Of a stretch of 33,721 bases of DNA, positions 7,228 through 15,603 are shown in pieces. This DNA comes from Polaromonas sp. OV174 (lineage in GTDB: Bacteria; Pseudomonadota; Gammaproteobacteria; Burkholderiales; Burkholderiaceae_C). Position numbers and translations under genes: made by a program. Numbering within the stretch: the first letter of the stretch is position 1; every line of letters starts with the position of its first letter. The notes beneath the pieces were generated by a model. That model saw only the letters and a list, made by a program, of their open reading frames with translations. It did not search any database and was not told the DNA's origin. The stretch spans positions 1 to 33,721 of the forward strand of contig NZ_FOKZ01000031.1 in the NCBI RefSeq assembly GCF_900112285.1, read 5' to 3'.

Positions 7228-8079
7228 TCAATTGCGCTCGGTCCCGGTCTCAGGCTCGGTGACTGGCAGCGGCGCGAGTGGAAGCCGATGACCACGGCCC
7301 ATGCTGCCGCCCATCATTTCCATGCGTACCCGGCCGGCGCCGGTCATCATGCGCTGCGGCTTGAGCTGCGTGTAGAGCTGCATCACGGTTTTGACGTAAT
7401 TTTTCGTCTCGGGGTAGTTGGGTATCTTGTTGCCCGCCCGCTGTACCGCGCCCTCGCCGGCGTTATAGGCGGCCAGCGCCAGCTCGAGCTCGCCGGGGAA
7501 AAGCTTGATCAGATAGCTCAGGTAGCTGGCGCCGGCCCGGATGTTGGTCTTGGGGTCGGTGAGCTTGGTCTGAACCGGTGAATGCTTGTCGGTGCGCACA
7601 CCATAGCGCTCGGCCGTGGGTGGAATCAGCTGCATCAGACCGACCGCGCCTCTTGCAGACACCGCGTAAGTATCAAAGCCGGACTCGGTGGCGATCAGTG
7701 CTTGCAGCAATTCGTAGTCTATGCCGTGCGTCAGAGAAGCTTCGCGCAGCAAGTGCTTGACCGCCTTGTAGTTGGGCGATATTTCAAAATACGTCAATAG
7801 CTTGGGCGGCGCGGCGGCCACGCCAGCGCCTTGCGCCGCGCTGTCGCCAGCGGCTTTGCCAGCGTTGAATGCATCGCCGTTGCGAAAGAAAAGCTCGTAG
7901 CGCTCATCGAGTTGCTGCGCCGAAAAGTGCGTGACGCCCTTGGCGTCGACATAGGCCCAAACATCGGCCCGCGCTGCTGTCGTCGTGAGCAGGGCCGCCA
8001 GCGTCAGCAGCAGCGCGGCCAGCCGCCGAAGCGGCGGGGCAGCATGCAGCGCAGACAACAAGGGCAGGCCAGGCTTCAT
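7228..8079 (-). CDS. Lytic transglycosylase (SLT domain) with DUF4124-like N-terminus
   Basis: This 283-residue exported enzyme should cleave the MurNAc-GlcNAc bond of peptidoglycan in the periplasm, forming 1,6-anhydro-muramyl ends. A signal peptide (residues about 18-38, ending AARA) precedes a small DUF4124-like module DVWAYVDAKGVTHFSAQQLD (39-58). The SLT fold begins near 105 with catalytic Glu132 in LIATESGFD, then GAVGLMQLIPPTAERYGV and NIRAGASYLSYLIKLF, and ends with ALAAYNAGEGAV. The start chosen (ATG 8079) overlaps the parE stop as TGATG, so translation is probably coupled; a longer frame upstream only reads parE out of frame. The link between a cell-wall hydrolase and topoisomerase IV suggests co-expression around cell division, which is inference. 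Confidence 0.93.
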   Translation of the reverse strand: MKPGLPLLSALHAAPPLRRLAALLLTLAALLTTTAARADVWAYVDAKGVTHFSAQQLDERYELFFRNGDAFNAGKAAGDSAAQGAGVAAAPPKLLTYFEISPNYKAVKHLLREASLTHGIDYELLQALIATESGFDTYAVSARGAVGLMQLIPPTAERYGVRTDKHSPVQTKLTDPKTNIRAGASYLSYLIKLFPGELELALAAYNAGEGAVQRAGNKIPNYPETKNYVKTVMQLYTQLKPQRMMTGAGRVRMEMMGGSMGRGHRLPLAPLPVTEPETGTERN

Positions 8080-10058
8080 CAAATATCGATTTCCACGGCG
8101 TCGCCGTGCAGCTCCATCAGCTCGCGGCGCGCCGCCGCTTCGCCCTTGCCCATCAGCTTGGTGATCAGGCCTTCGGTTTGCAAAAAGTCCTGATTGCCCA
8201 GTTGCACCGGCAAGAGGCGGCGGGTGTCCGGATTCAGCGTGGTGTCCCACAATTGCTCGGCACTCATTTCGCCCAGGCCCTTGAAACGGCTGATGCTCCA
8301 GGCGTTTTCGCGCACCCCATCCTTGCGCAGCTTATCCAGTATGGCGGTCAACTCGCCCTCGTCCAGCGCATAGACCTTGGAGGCCGGCTTTTTGCCGCGC
8401 GCCGGCGCATCCACGCGGAACAGCGGCGGCCTGGCCACGTACACGTTGCCGGACTCTATCAGCTTGGGGAAATGGCGGAAAAAGAGCGTCAGCAGCAGCA
8501 CCTGGATGTGCGAGCCGTCCACATCCGCATCGCTCAGGATGCAGATCTTGCCGTAACGCAGGCCGCTCAAATCAGGCGTGTCCTTGGGGCCGTGCGGATC
8601 GATGCCTATGGCCACGGAAATATCGTGAATTTCGGTATTGGCAAACAGGCGGTCTCTGTCGACCTCCCAGGTGTTGAGCACCTTGCCGCGCAAGGGCAAT
8701 ATGGCCTGGTTTTCCTTGTTGCGACCCATCTTGGCGCTGCCGCCGGCGGAGTCGCCCTCGACCAGAAAGACTTCGTTGTGCGCCAGGTCGCGGCTTTCGC
8801 AATCGGTCAGCTTGCCGGGCAGCACGGCCACGCCAGAGCCCTTGCGCTTTTCGACCTTCTGGCCGGCTTTTTGCCGGGTTTGCGCCGCCTTGATGGCGAG
8901 TTCGGCCAGCTTTTTGCCGTAGTCCACATGCTGGTTGAGCCACAGCTCCAGCGCCGGACGGACAAAGCTGGACACCAGCCGCACGGCGTCGCGCGAGTTC
9001 AGGCGCTCCTTGATCTGGCCCTGGAACTGCGGATCCAGCACCTTGGCCGAGAGCACATAGCTGGCGCGGGCAAACACGTCCTCGGGCAAGAGTTTGACGC
9101 CCTTGGGCAGCAGACTGTGCAACTCGATAAAACTCTTGACGGCCGTGAACAAGCCATCGCGCAGGCCGCTCTCATGGGTGCCGCCGGCACTGGTCGGAAT
9201 CAGATTGACATAGCTCTCGCGCACCGGCTGTCCGTCTTCCGTGAAGGCCACGCACCAGCCGGCGCCCTCGCCTTCGGCAAAGCTGTCATGCGAGGCATCG
9301 GCAAAGCCCTCGCCCTCAAACATGGGAATCACCAGATCGCCGTTGAGCGTCTGCATCAGATAGTCGCGCAGACCGCCTTTGAAAACCCAGGTCTGGGTGT
9401 CGTTGCTTTTCTCTATGGTCAGCGACACGCTGACTCCGGGCATCAGCACCGCCTTGCTGCGCAGCAAATGCGTCAGTTCGGCCATGGGCAGCGTCGCCGA
9501 TTCGAAATACTTGGCATCGGGCCAGGCGCGCACGGTGGTGCCGGACTTGCGATCGCCGCTCACCGCCTTGCGCACGCTCAGCGCCTCGATCACGTCGCCG
9601 CCGGAAAAGACCAGGCTGGCAACGCTGCCTTCGCGGTAGGAAGCGACTTCCAGCCGCGTCGACAGTGCGTTGGTCACGCTCACGCCGACGCCGTGCAGGC
9701 CGCCGGAAAAGCTGTAGGCGCCGCCCTTGCCCTTGTCGAACTTGCCGCCGGCATGTAGGCGGGTGAACACCAGCTCGACCACCGGAGCCTGTTCTTCAGG
9801 GTGCAGGCCAAAGGGAATGCCGCGACCGTCGTCTTCTATCGTCACCGAGCCATCGGTGTGCAAGATGACCTTGATCTTTTTGCCGTGCCCGGCCAGGGCT
9901 TCGTCGGCCGAGTTGTCCAGCACTTCCTGGATGATGTGCAGCGGATTGTCGGTGCGGGTGTACATGCCCGGGCGTTGCTTGACGGGCTCCAGGCCCTTGA
10001 GCACGCGGATCGAGCCTTCGGAATAAACGGGAGGTACGGTAGGTAGTTTGTCGGCCAT
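8079..10058 (-). CDS. parE: DNA topoisomerase IV subunit B
   Basis: ParE is the ATPase subunit of topoisomerase IV. It has 659 residues from ATG 10058. The GHKL ATP site shows EVLDNSADEAL (45-55), DDGRGIPFG (76-84) and SGGLHGVGVSVTNALS (118-133). The transducer domain follows. The TOPRIM domain carries FLVEGDSAGGSAKMGRNKE near residue 430 and DADVDGSHIQVLLLTLFFR near 515, then the C-terminal SRFKGLGEM motif. An in-frame extension to 10097 lacks family similarity and a ribosome site, so YSEGSIRVLKGLEPVKQRPGMY follows the short MADKLPTVPPV leader as usual in this family. It heads the parE-lytic transglycosylase-parC operon and is divergent from an MFS gene with 127 bp between starts. Confidence 0.97.
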   Translation of the reverse strand: MADKLPTVPPVYSEGSIRVLKGLEPVKQRPGMYTRTDNPLHIIQEVLDNSADEALAGHGKKIKVILHTDGSVTIEDDGRGIPFGLHPEEQAPVVELVFTRLHAGGKFDKGKGGAYSFSGGLHGVGVSVTNALSTRLEVASYREGSVASLVFSGGDVIEALSVRKAVSGDRKSGTTVRAWPDAKYFESATLPMAELTHLLRSKAVLMPGVSVSLTIEKSNDTQTWVFKGGLRDYLMQTLNGDLVIPMFEGEGFADASHDSFAEGEGAGWCVAFTEDGQPVRESYVNLIPTSAGGTHESGLRDGLFTAVKSFIELHSLLPKGVKLLPEDVFARASYVLSAKVLDPQFQGQIKERLNSRDAVRLVSSFVRPALELWLNQHVDYGKKLAELAIKAAQTRQKAGQKVEKRKGSGVAVLPGKLTDCESRDLAHNEVFLVEGDSAGGSAKMGRNKENQAILPLRGKVLNTWEVDRDRLFANTEIHDISVAIGIDPHGPKDTPDLSGLRYGKICILSDADVDGSHIQVLLLTLFFRHFPKLIESGNVYVARPPLFRVDAPARGKKPASKVYALDEGELTAILDKLRKDGVRENAWSISRFKGLGEMSAEQLWDTTLNPDTRRLLPVQLGNQDFLQTEGLITKLMGKGEAAARRELMELHGDAVEIDI

Positions 10059-10185
10059 GGCAGATGAAATGATTGCGGTAATTGTAGACCCGGCCAATCA
10101 AGCAACTGTACAAATATCCAGTTAATTGGCAATTCGAGTGTCCGAGCTCAGAGCGAGCCCGAAACAATTTCGATACAGTCAGGGC

Positions 10186-11424
10186 ATGGTTTCAAGCCCC
10201 TCCTCTCCTTCAAAACAACTCTCCATGCTTCAGCTGCTGGCCTGCGGCGCGGCCATCGTGACCCTGTCCATGGGCATACGCCACGGTTTCGGCCTGTGGC
10301 TGCAACCCATCACCCAGGCACAGGGCTGGACCCGCGAGACCTTTGCCTTTGCGCTGGCCGTGCAAAATCTGGCCTGGGGCGTTTTTGGCATTTTCGCCGG
10401 CATGGCGGCCGACCGCTTTGGCGCCTTCCGTGTCATCGTCGGCGGTACCTTGCTGTACGCCCTAGGCCTGGTCGGCATGGCGCTGTCGCCCACCGGTTTA
10501 CTCTTTACCCTGACCGCCGGGGTGTTGATTGGCGCGGCCCAGGCGGGCACCACCTATGCCGTGATTTACGGCGTGATAGGCCGCCATATATCGGCCGAAA
10601 AACGCTCCTGGGCCATGGGCGTGGCGGCGGCGGCGGGCTCGTTTGGCCAGTTCCTGATGGTGCCCATCGAAGGCTTTCTGATCAGCAGCCTGGGCTGGAA
10701 AGAAGCGCTGCTGGCTCTTAGCCTGGCGGTCCTGCTGATCGTCCCGCTGGCGCTAGGCCTGCGTGAAAAAGGCTCGGTCACCGGATCGAGCGCCAAGCGC
10801 GATCAAACCATAGGCCAGGCGCTGCGGGAGGCGCTCAAATACCCCAGCTTTCAGCTGCTGATGGCGGGCTATTTTGTGTGCGGTTTTCAGGTGGTGTTCA
10901 TTGGCGTGCATATGCCCAGCTATCTCAAGGACAAGGGCTTGTCGCCTCAGGTGGCCAGCTACGCGCTGGCGCTGATTGGCCTGTTCAATGTGTTTGGCAC
11001 CTATGCGGCGGGCGCGCTGGGCCAGCGCATCGCCAAAAGAAAAATCCTGGCCACGATTTACCTGTCGCGTGCCGTTGTCATCGCGGTGTTTCTGGCCGCG
11101 CCGCTGAGCCCGCTCAGCGTCTATATTTTTTCCGCCCTGATGGGCCTGCTGTGGCTTTCGACCATTCCGCCCACCAATGCCGTGGTGGCGCAAATCTTCG
11201 GCATCCAGCATTTGTCCATGTTGAGCGGCTTTATCTTCTTCAGCCACCAAATCGGCTCCTTCATGGGCGTCTGGCTGGGCGGCTATCTCTATGACCGCAG
11301 CGGCAGCTACGACATCGTCTGGTACCTGGCCATTGCACTGGGCGTGTTTGCCGCACTGATCAATTTACCGGTGCGAGAAACCCCGATTGGCCAGCGTGGC
11401 GGCGAACTGCCGCAAGGGGCCTGA
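10186..11424 (+). CDS. MFS transporter (monocarboxylate/oxalate-type)
   Basis: The protein has 412 residues and about 12 hydrophobic segments in two halves, separated by a hydrophilic loop (LREKGSVTGSSAKRDQTIG). It starts with a short Ser/Pro tail, then LLACGAAIVTLSMGIRHGFGLWLQPI, which resembles the first helix of the OxlT/monocarboxylate (MCT-like) MFS group. The inter-helix motif GIFAGMAADRFGAFRVIVGG matches the MFS GxxxDRxGxR signature. The substrate cannot be told from sequence. The chosen ATG (10186) follows a weak CAGGG site; an upstream in-frame ATG at 10126 adds 20 atypical residues. A 39-codon membrane protein starts one base after its stop. Confidence 0.85.
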   Translation: MVSSPSSPSKQLSMLQLLACGAAIVTLSMGIRHGFGLWLQPITQAQGWTRETFAFALAVQNLAWGVFGIFAGMAADRFGAFRVIVGGTLLYALGLVGMALSPTGLLFTLTAGVLIGAAQAGTTYAVIYGVIGRHISAEKRSWAMGVAAAAGSFGQFLMVPIEGFLISSLGWKEALLALSLAVLLIVPLALGLREKGSVTGSSAKRDQTIGQALREALKYPSFQLLMAGYFVCGFQVVFIGVHMPSYLKDKGLSPQVASYALALIGLFNVFGTYAAGALGQRIAKRKILATIYLSRAVVIAVFLAAPLSPLSVYIFSALMGLLWLSTIPPTNAVVAQIFGIQHLSMLSGFIFFSHQIGSFMGVWLGGYLYDRSGSYDIVWYLAIALGVFAALINLPVRETPIGQRGGELPQGA

Positions 11425-11425
11425 A

Positions 11426-11545
11426 ATGCTCGCCAGGATCGCGCTATGGATGCTAATCATCAGCGCATCGCTGGGCGTCTTCATGCTCTACACAAGGCCG
11501 GACTTCCTGTTCACCCTGGCCAACCAGGCCTGGGCCTGTTTCTAG
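11426..11545 (+). CDS. Small single-pass membrane protein (39 aa)
   Basis: The ATG lies one base after the MFS stop (TGAAATG), so translation is likely coupled. The peptide begins MLARIALWMLIISASLGVF with a single hydrophobic helix (residues 5-21), then a conserved-looking tail YTRPDFLFTLANQAWACF and TAG at 11543-11545. I believe similar tiny proteins ending in RPDFxxTLAxQxWACF occur in related Burkholderiales, but this is recall, not a search. Possible roles include a transporter accessory subunit or a stand-alone membrane microprotein. It is short enough to be missed by routine gene calling. Confidence 0.6.
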   Translation: MLARIALWMLIISASLGVFMLYTRPDFLFTLANQAWACF

Positions 11546-11596
11546 AGGAAGTTTTGCTCATTTAGGCCTTCAGCCCAATCGGGACGGGCGAGACAA

Positions 11597-11651
11597 GCTA
11601 TAAAAATCATAGTGATTTCGCTCCCGGCGGCGCAAGCAAACGCCAGGCGAG
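11597..11651 (+). repeat. Copy 3 of the 55-nt repeat, degenerate 3' half
   Basis: GCTATAAAAATCATAGT matches the first hairpin of the family, and TTTCGCTCCCGG partly matches the next segment. The second hairpin is not preserved. It lies just upstream of the methyltransferase start. Confidence 0.45.
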
Positions 11652-11670
11652 CAACCCATTGAAAGTTGAC

Positions 11671-12249
11671 ATGGAAAAAGATGAACAGCGCCACGGCATG
11701 GAGCCGCCCTCACCTTGGGTGCAGCGCTGGTCGCATCTGGTCGCGCCGGGCGGCGTGGTGCTGGACGTGGCCTGCGGCCATGGCCGCCACGCCCGCTGGT
11801 TTTATGAGAGAAATCACCCGCTAGCCCTTGTGGACAGGTCGCAGGAAGCTATTGAATCCATAGCAACAGCCATACCGTCTTGCGACGCCGTGGTGGCCGA
11901 CATCGAAAACGGCCCCTGGCCATTTGCCGGCCGGCAGTTCGACGCGGTCGTCGTCACCAACTACCTCTGGCGCCCGCTTTTGCCCACCCTGCTGAACAGT
12001 CTGGCGCCCGGCGGTGTGCTGATTTACGAAACCTTTACCCAGGGCAACGAAACCGTCGGCAAGCCTTCGCGCCCCGATTTTTTACTGCGCCCCGGTGAAC
12101 TGCTGGATCTGTGTCGCCAACTGCGCATCGTGGCTTTTGAAGATGGCTTTCAGGCCGGACCACAGGGACAAACACCGCGTTACATTCAGCGCATTGCCGC
12201 CGTTCGCAGCATGCCATCGGCCAAGCCGCCGCGCTACGAACTGCCTTAG
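11671..12249 (+). CDS. Class I SAM-dependent methyltransferase
   Basis: This 192-residue Rossmann-fold protein shows motif I as VVLDVACGHGRHARWF (29-44), an acidic residue after beta-2 (LALVDRSQ, D55), motif II/III region DAVVADIENGPWPFAGRQFDAVVVTNYLW, and LLNSLAPGGVLIYETF. It resembles the TehB/UbiE-like small methyltransferases; substrate unknown. An in-frame TTG at 11659 would add MKVD. The ATG at 11671 was chosen, and an internal ATG at 11698 just before the conserved PSPWVQRW is also possible. A copy of the dispersed 55-nt repeat lies inside the gene (11810-11864) and encodes residues 47-65, including the D55 segment. It precedes dapA by about 90 bp. Confidence 0.85.
   Translation: MEKDEQRHGMEPPSPWVQRWSHLVAPGGVVLDVACGHGRHARWFYERNHPLALVDRSQEAIESIATAIPSCDAVVADIENGPWPFAGRQFDAVVVTNYLWRPLLPTLLNSLAPGGVLIYETFTQGNETVGKPSRPDFLLRPGELLDLCRQLRIVAFEDGFQAGPQGQTPRYIQRIAAVRSMPSAKPPRYELP
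11810..11864 (-). repeat. Copy 4 of the 55-nt repeat, inside methyltransferase CDS
   Basis: Read on the minus strand it begins GCTATGGATTCAATAGC, then has CCTGC and GGGCTAGCGGGTGATTT. It aligns without gaps to copy 1 (shared GCTAT, ATAGC, TGC, GGGCTAGCG and TGATTT). It is translated in frame with no stop. Confidence 0.6.
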
Positions 12250-12339
12250 GCTCTGGGTAGAATGTAAGATTGCCTTTTTCGGGCCGGCCTCCACGGATTG
12301 TGAAGACCACGCCTCAGGCCACCACGTTACAAACAAGAC

Positions 12340-13224
12340 ATGAAAACCATTACTGGCAGCATTGTTGCTCTCGCAACGCCCTTGCATGAAGACGGCAGCG
12401 TGGACTATCCCACTCTGCGAAAACTGGTGGACTGGCATATCGCCGAGGGCACCGACTGCATAGGCGTGGTGGGCACCACCGGCGAATCGCCCACCGTCAA
12501 CGTCGAAGAGCACTGTGAAATCATCCGCGTCTCGGTGGAGCAGGCCAACAAGCGCGTGCCCATCATGGCCGGCTGCGGCGCCAATTCGACCGCCGAAGCC
12601 ATAGAACTGGCCAAGTTTGCCAAGCAAGTAGGCGCCGACTGCCAGCTGCAAGTCGTGCCCTACTACAACAAGCCAACGCAAGAAGGCCAATACCAGCACT
12701 TCAAGGCGATTGCCGAAGCCGTGGGCGACTTGCCCACGGTGCTCTACAACGTGCCTGGCCGCAGCGTTGCCGACATGCAGCACGCCACCGTGCTGCGCCT
12801 GGCCCAGGTGCCCGGCATTGTGGGCATTAAAGAAGCCACCGGCAACATCGAGCGTGCTCAGTGGCTGATCAAGGAAGTCCCCAAGGGCTTTGCCGTCTAT
12901 TCGGGCGACGATCCGACCGCCGTGGCACTGATGCTTTGCGGTGGTCAGGGCAATGTCAGCGTGACGGCCAACGTTGCGCCCCGCTTGATGCATGAGCTGT
13001 GCGTCGCCGCCCTGGCCGGCGATACCCGTCGCGCCATGGAACTGCAATTCAAGCTGCTGGACCTGCATCGCAACCTGTTCATCGAAGCCAACCCGATTCC
13101 CGTCAAATGGGCCATGGCCCGTATGGGACTTTGCGGCGGCACACTGCGCCTGCCCATGACGCCACTGGAAGCTTCGAACGAAGCCGCCGTGGAGAGCGCT
13201 CTGCGCGCCTGCGACCTGATTTGA
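12340..13224 (+). CDS. dapA: 4-hydroxy-tetrahydrodipicolinate synthase
   Basis: DapA condenses aspartate semialdehyde with pyruvate, the first committed step to lysine and meso-diaminopimelate. Its 294 residues match the usual length. Active-site elements are all visible: GTTGES (45-50) with the Thr pair, VVPYYNKPTQEG (105-116), LYNVPGRS with Tyr136 and Arg141, and VGIKEATGNI with the Schiff-base Lys164. The C-terminal part carries VYSGDD and GNVSVTANV. The order dapA then bamC (17 nt gap) is the same as the dapA-nlpB order of enterobacteria. Confidence 0.97.
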   Translation: MKTITGSIVALATPLHEDGSVDYPTLRKLVDWHIAEGTDCIGVVGTTGESPTVNVEEHCEIIRVSVEQANKRVPIMAGCGANSTAEAIELAKFAKQVGADCQLQVVPYYNKPTQEGQYQHFKAIAEAVGDLPTVLYNVPGRSVADMQHATVLRLAQVPGIVGIKEATGNIERAQWLIKEVPKGFAVYSGDDPTAVALMLCGGQGNVSVTANVAPRLMHELCVAALAGDTRRAMELQFKLLDLHRNLFIEANPIPVKWAMARMGLCGGTLRLPMTPLEASNEAAVESALRACDLI

Positions 13225-13241
13225 TTTTTAAGGGAATCCAA

Positions 13242-14399
13242 GTGAAGACATTGCCGACATTGCATCTGCGCCCTGCTTTTCTGAACACCCGAAGCGCTGC
13301 CAGCGTCTGTGCGCTGGTGGCCATCAGCCTGCTGGCAGGCTGCTCCAGCCTCAAAGACACCATGGAAGGTGAACGCGTCGATTACAAATCGAGCGGCGCC
13401 AAAGCCCCTTCACTGGATATTCCACCCGATCTGACCCAGCTCAGCCGCGAAACCCGCTACGTCGTGCCCGGCACGGCCGTGACGGCCAGCAGCTACCAGG
13501 TGGGCCAGCCCACCCAGACCGTCCCCACAGCCGCAGCCACGGTCGGCGATGTGCGCATAGAGCGCGCAGGCAGCCAGCGTTGGCTGGTGGTAAACCGTCC
13601 GGCCGACAAACTCTGGTCCCCGGTGCGTGACTTCTGGATGGAAAACGGATTTTTGCTGGCTCAAGACCAGGAAAACCTGGGCATCATGGAAACCGACTAC
13701 GCCGAGAACCGCGCCAAGTTGCCGCAGGATTTCATTCGCAGCACGGTCGGCAAGGTGCTTGAGGGCCTTTACTCCACCGGAGAACGTGACAAGTTCCGCA
13801 CCCGTCTGGAACGTCGGCCTGACGGCGGCACCGAGATCTACATCAGCCATCGCGGCATGATCGAAGTGGTTACCGGTGCCAAGGCCGGAAGCTCCGTCAC
13901 GGGCGACAGCACCATCTGGCAACCCCGTCCCGCCGATCCAGAGCTGGAAGCTGAATTTTTGCGCCGCATGATGATCAAGCTGGGCGTGACGCAAGAACAA
14001 TCCAAAGCACTGATTGCCGCCGGCGCAGGCCAGCAAACCTCGCGTGTTGCCACGGTGAACAACTTGCCGGTCGTGCAGATCGATGAAGGCTTCGAGCGCG
14101 CCTGGCGCCGTGTCGGTTTGGCACTGGACCGGACCGGCTTTACCGTTGAAGACCGCGACCGCAGCCAGGGCACCTACTTCGTCCGCTATGTCGAGCCGAC
14201 GACAGGCAAGGCTGAGCCCGGATTTTTCAGCAAGCTCTTCAGTGGCTCAGCCGCTGCGACGGGGCCACTGAAATACCGCATCACCCTCAAGAGCCAGGGC
14301 GAAAGCACCACAGTGTCCGTCCTCAACGCCCAAGGCGCGCCTGACTCGTCGGTCAATGCTCAGCGCATTGTGCAGGTGATTGCCGACGACCTGAAGTAA
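13242..14399 (+). CDS. bamC: Outer-membrane assembly lipoprotein BamC
   Basis: BamC is an accessory lipoprotein of the BAM complex that inserts beta-barrel proteins into the outer membrane. The start is GTG 13242, behind an AAGGGA ribosome site (13230-13235). The signal peptide ends in a clear lipobox, LLAGC, with C34. A disordered segment (YKSSGAKAPSLDIPPDLTQ) follows, as in E. coli BamC where it contacts BamD, then two helix-grip domains (about 100-215 and 270-385; for example WLVVNRPADKLWSPVRDFW and VVQIDEGFERAWRRVGLAL). The length of 385 residues is somewhat longer than E. coli (344). A longer frame upstream reads dapA out of frame and is rejected. Confidence 0.93.
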   Translation: MKTLPTLHLRPAFLNTRSAASVCALVAISLLAGCSSLKDTMEGERVDYKSSGAKAPSLDIPPDLTQLSRETRYVVPGTAVTASSYQVGQPTQTVPTAAATVGDVRIERAGSQRWLVVNRPADKLWSPVRDFWMENGFLLAQDQENLGIMETDYAENRAKLPQDFIRSTVGKVLEGLYSTGERDKFRTRLERRPDGGTEIYISHRGMIEVVTGAKAGSSVTGDSTIWQPRPADPELEAEFLRRMMIKLGVTQEQSKALIAAGAGQQTSRVATVNNLPVVQIDEGFERAWRRVGLALDRTGFTVEDRDRSQGTYFVRYVEPTTGKAEPGFFSKLFSGSAAATGPLKYRITLKSQGESTTVSVLNAQGAPDSSVNAQRIVQVIADDLK

Positions 14400-14442
14400 G
14401 CGTGAGAGGGGCTTTGCTGCTTGTGACTCGCCCCCATCTCAC

Positions 14443-15216
14443 GTGTTGAGGTTCAAGAGCCTGGGCAGCGGCAGCACGGGCAATGCCACGCTGGTAGAAG
14501 CCTCGGGCACGAAACCGTTTCGCTTACTCATAGACTGCGGACTGGGCCTCAGGCAATTGCAACTCCGACTGGGCCAAGCCGGACTGCAGCCCGAGGACCT
14601 TGACGCCGTGTTCATCACGCACGAGCATGGCGACCATATCGGCTGCGCCCTTTCGCTCACACGGCGCTACCGGATTCCGATCTGGATGAGCCACGGTACG
14701 CACAGCGCGATTGGTTCGCCCGATTTTGAGGGTTTGCTGCACACTGCGCGCGATGGTGAAATCATCGCGCTGGACGGTTTGCAGCTCACGCCCTTTACCG
14801 TCCCACATGACGCTCGCGAGCCCTTGCAGCTAAGCTGCAGCGATGGCTCGGCAAAATTTGGCATTCTGACCGACCTGGGCCACGCCACGGCCCACGTGCT
14901 GGCACACCTGGAAAGCTGCGATGCCCTGCTGCTGGAGTGCAACCACGACAGCGAATTGCTGGCCCAATCAGCCTACCCTAGCTTCCTGAAGCGGCGGGTA
15001 GGCGGTCAGTACGGGCACCTGTCCAATGCTGCCGCAGCCGATATCGCCCGTGCCATCACGCATAAAGGCCTCAAGCACCTGGTGGCCGCGCATTTAAGCG
15101 CGCAAAACAACCGCCCCGACCTGGTCCAATCCCTGCTGGCGCAGACCTTGTCCTGCGGCACAGACGACATCATGGTGGCCAGCCCCGATAGCGGGACATG
15201 CTGGCTGCAACTCTGA
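14443..15216 (+). CDS. MBL-fold metallo-hydrolase (YycJ/WalJ-like)
   Basis: The 257-residue protein starts at GTG 14443, giving V/M-LRFKSLGSGSTGNATLVE, the typical opening of this subfamily. The metal-binding motif is FITHEHGDHI, followed by LTDLGHAT and LLLECNHD, which supply further His/Asp ligands, and QYGHLSNAAAADIAR near the C-terminus. The family contains 5'-3' exonuclease-like YycJ proteins. The true substrate is unknown, and a nuclease role is inference. It lies 43 nt after bamC and probably shares its transcript. Confidence 0.9.
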   Translation: MLRFKSLGSGSTGNATLVEASGTKPFRLLIDCGLGLRQLQLRLGQAGLQPEDLDAVFITHEHGDHIGCALSLTRRYRIPIWMSHGTHSAIGSPDFEGLLHTARDGEIIALDGLQLTPFTVPHDAREPLQLSCSDGSAKFGILTDLGHATAHVLAHLESCDALLLECNHDSELLAQSAYPSFLKRRVGGQYGHLSNAAAADIARAITHKGLKHLVAAHLSAQNNRPDLVQSLLAQTLSCGTDDIMVASPDSGTCWLQL

Positions 15217-15283
15217 CAAAGGCGTAGCAAAGAAACGATGCGCCTAGCCAAACGCAACAGCCCTGCAAATATCGATTAACCAT

Positions 15284-15311
15284 AAAAAAAGCCGCCCTGA
15301 GGCGGCTTTTT
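15284..15311. terminator. Bidirectional intrinsic terminator
   Basis: AAAAAGCCGCC (15286-15296), loop CTGA, GGCGGCTTTTT (15301-15311). There is a T-run on either strand, so it can end both the dapA-bamC-MBL transcript and the convergent lipoprotein transcript. Confidence 0.88.
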
Positions 15312-15330
15312 AGTACTCGCTGAAGACTGA

Positions 15331-15582
15331 TTACTTCGCGGCGCTGGCAGCAGCAGCGGTAGCGGCAGCAACAGCTGCGTCAGCAGCAGGTGCAGCGGCG
15401 GCTGGAGCAGAAGCGTCAGCAGCAGGTGCGGCTGCAGGAGCAGAAGCTTCAGGGGCAGGTGCGGCTGCAGGAGCTGGAGCCTCAACAGCTGCGGGAGCTG
15501 GTGCTGGCGCCTCTTCTTTTTTACCGCAAGCAGCCAAAGCAACAGCAGCAACAATAGCGGCCAAAACGAGTGACTTGTTCAT
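15331..15582 (-). CDS. Small Ala/Pro-rich lipoprotein
   Basis: This 83-residue protein has a signal peptide MNKSLVLAAIVAAVALAAC with lipobox LAAC (C19), then GKKEEAPAPAPAAVEAPAP and a tail made almost only of Ala, Pro, Ser, Asp and Glu. It should be anchored to a membrane with an extended, disordered periplasmic tail. An AAGGA ribosome site at 15595-15591 fits the ATG. Similar low-complexity lipoproteins are common in Comamonadaceae; no function is known to me. The repetitive codons make this a likely site for length variation. It ends before a strong terminator and has its own promoter region with an 18-bp palindrome. Confidence 0.8.
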   Translation of the reverse strand: MNKSLVLAAIVAAVALAACGKKEEAPAPAPAAVEAPAPAAAPAPEASAPAAAPAADASAPAAAAPAADAAVAAATAAAASAAK

Positions 15583-15603
15583 TTTTTCGATCCTTGATGA
15601 TAT

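Noticed and set aside
8106..9758. 550-codon open frame antisense to parE
   Set aside because: It mirrors the parE codon pattern in GC-rich DNA, has no ribosome site and a composition (Gln/His/Gly/Leu-rich) typical of antisense shadows; parE on the other strand has every family motif.
12999..13241. Upstream extension of the bamC frame
   Set aside because: It overlaps the end of dapA out of frame; the GTG at 13242 with AAGGGA gives a proper lipoprotein signal peptide.
15276..15554. Leu-rich frame overlapping the small lipoprotein gene
   Set aside because: It is a second frame of the Ala/Pro-coding low-complexity DNA; the lipoprotein frame has a signal peptide, lipobox and ribosome site.
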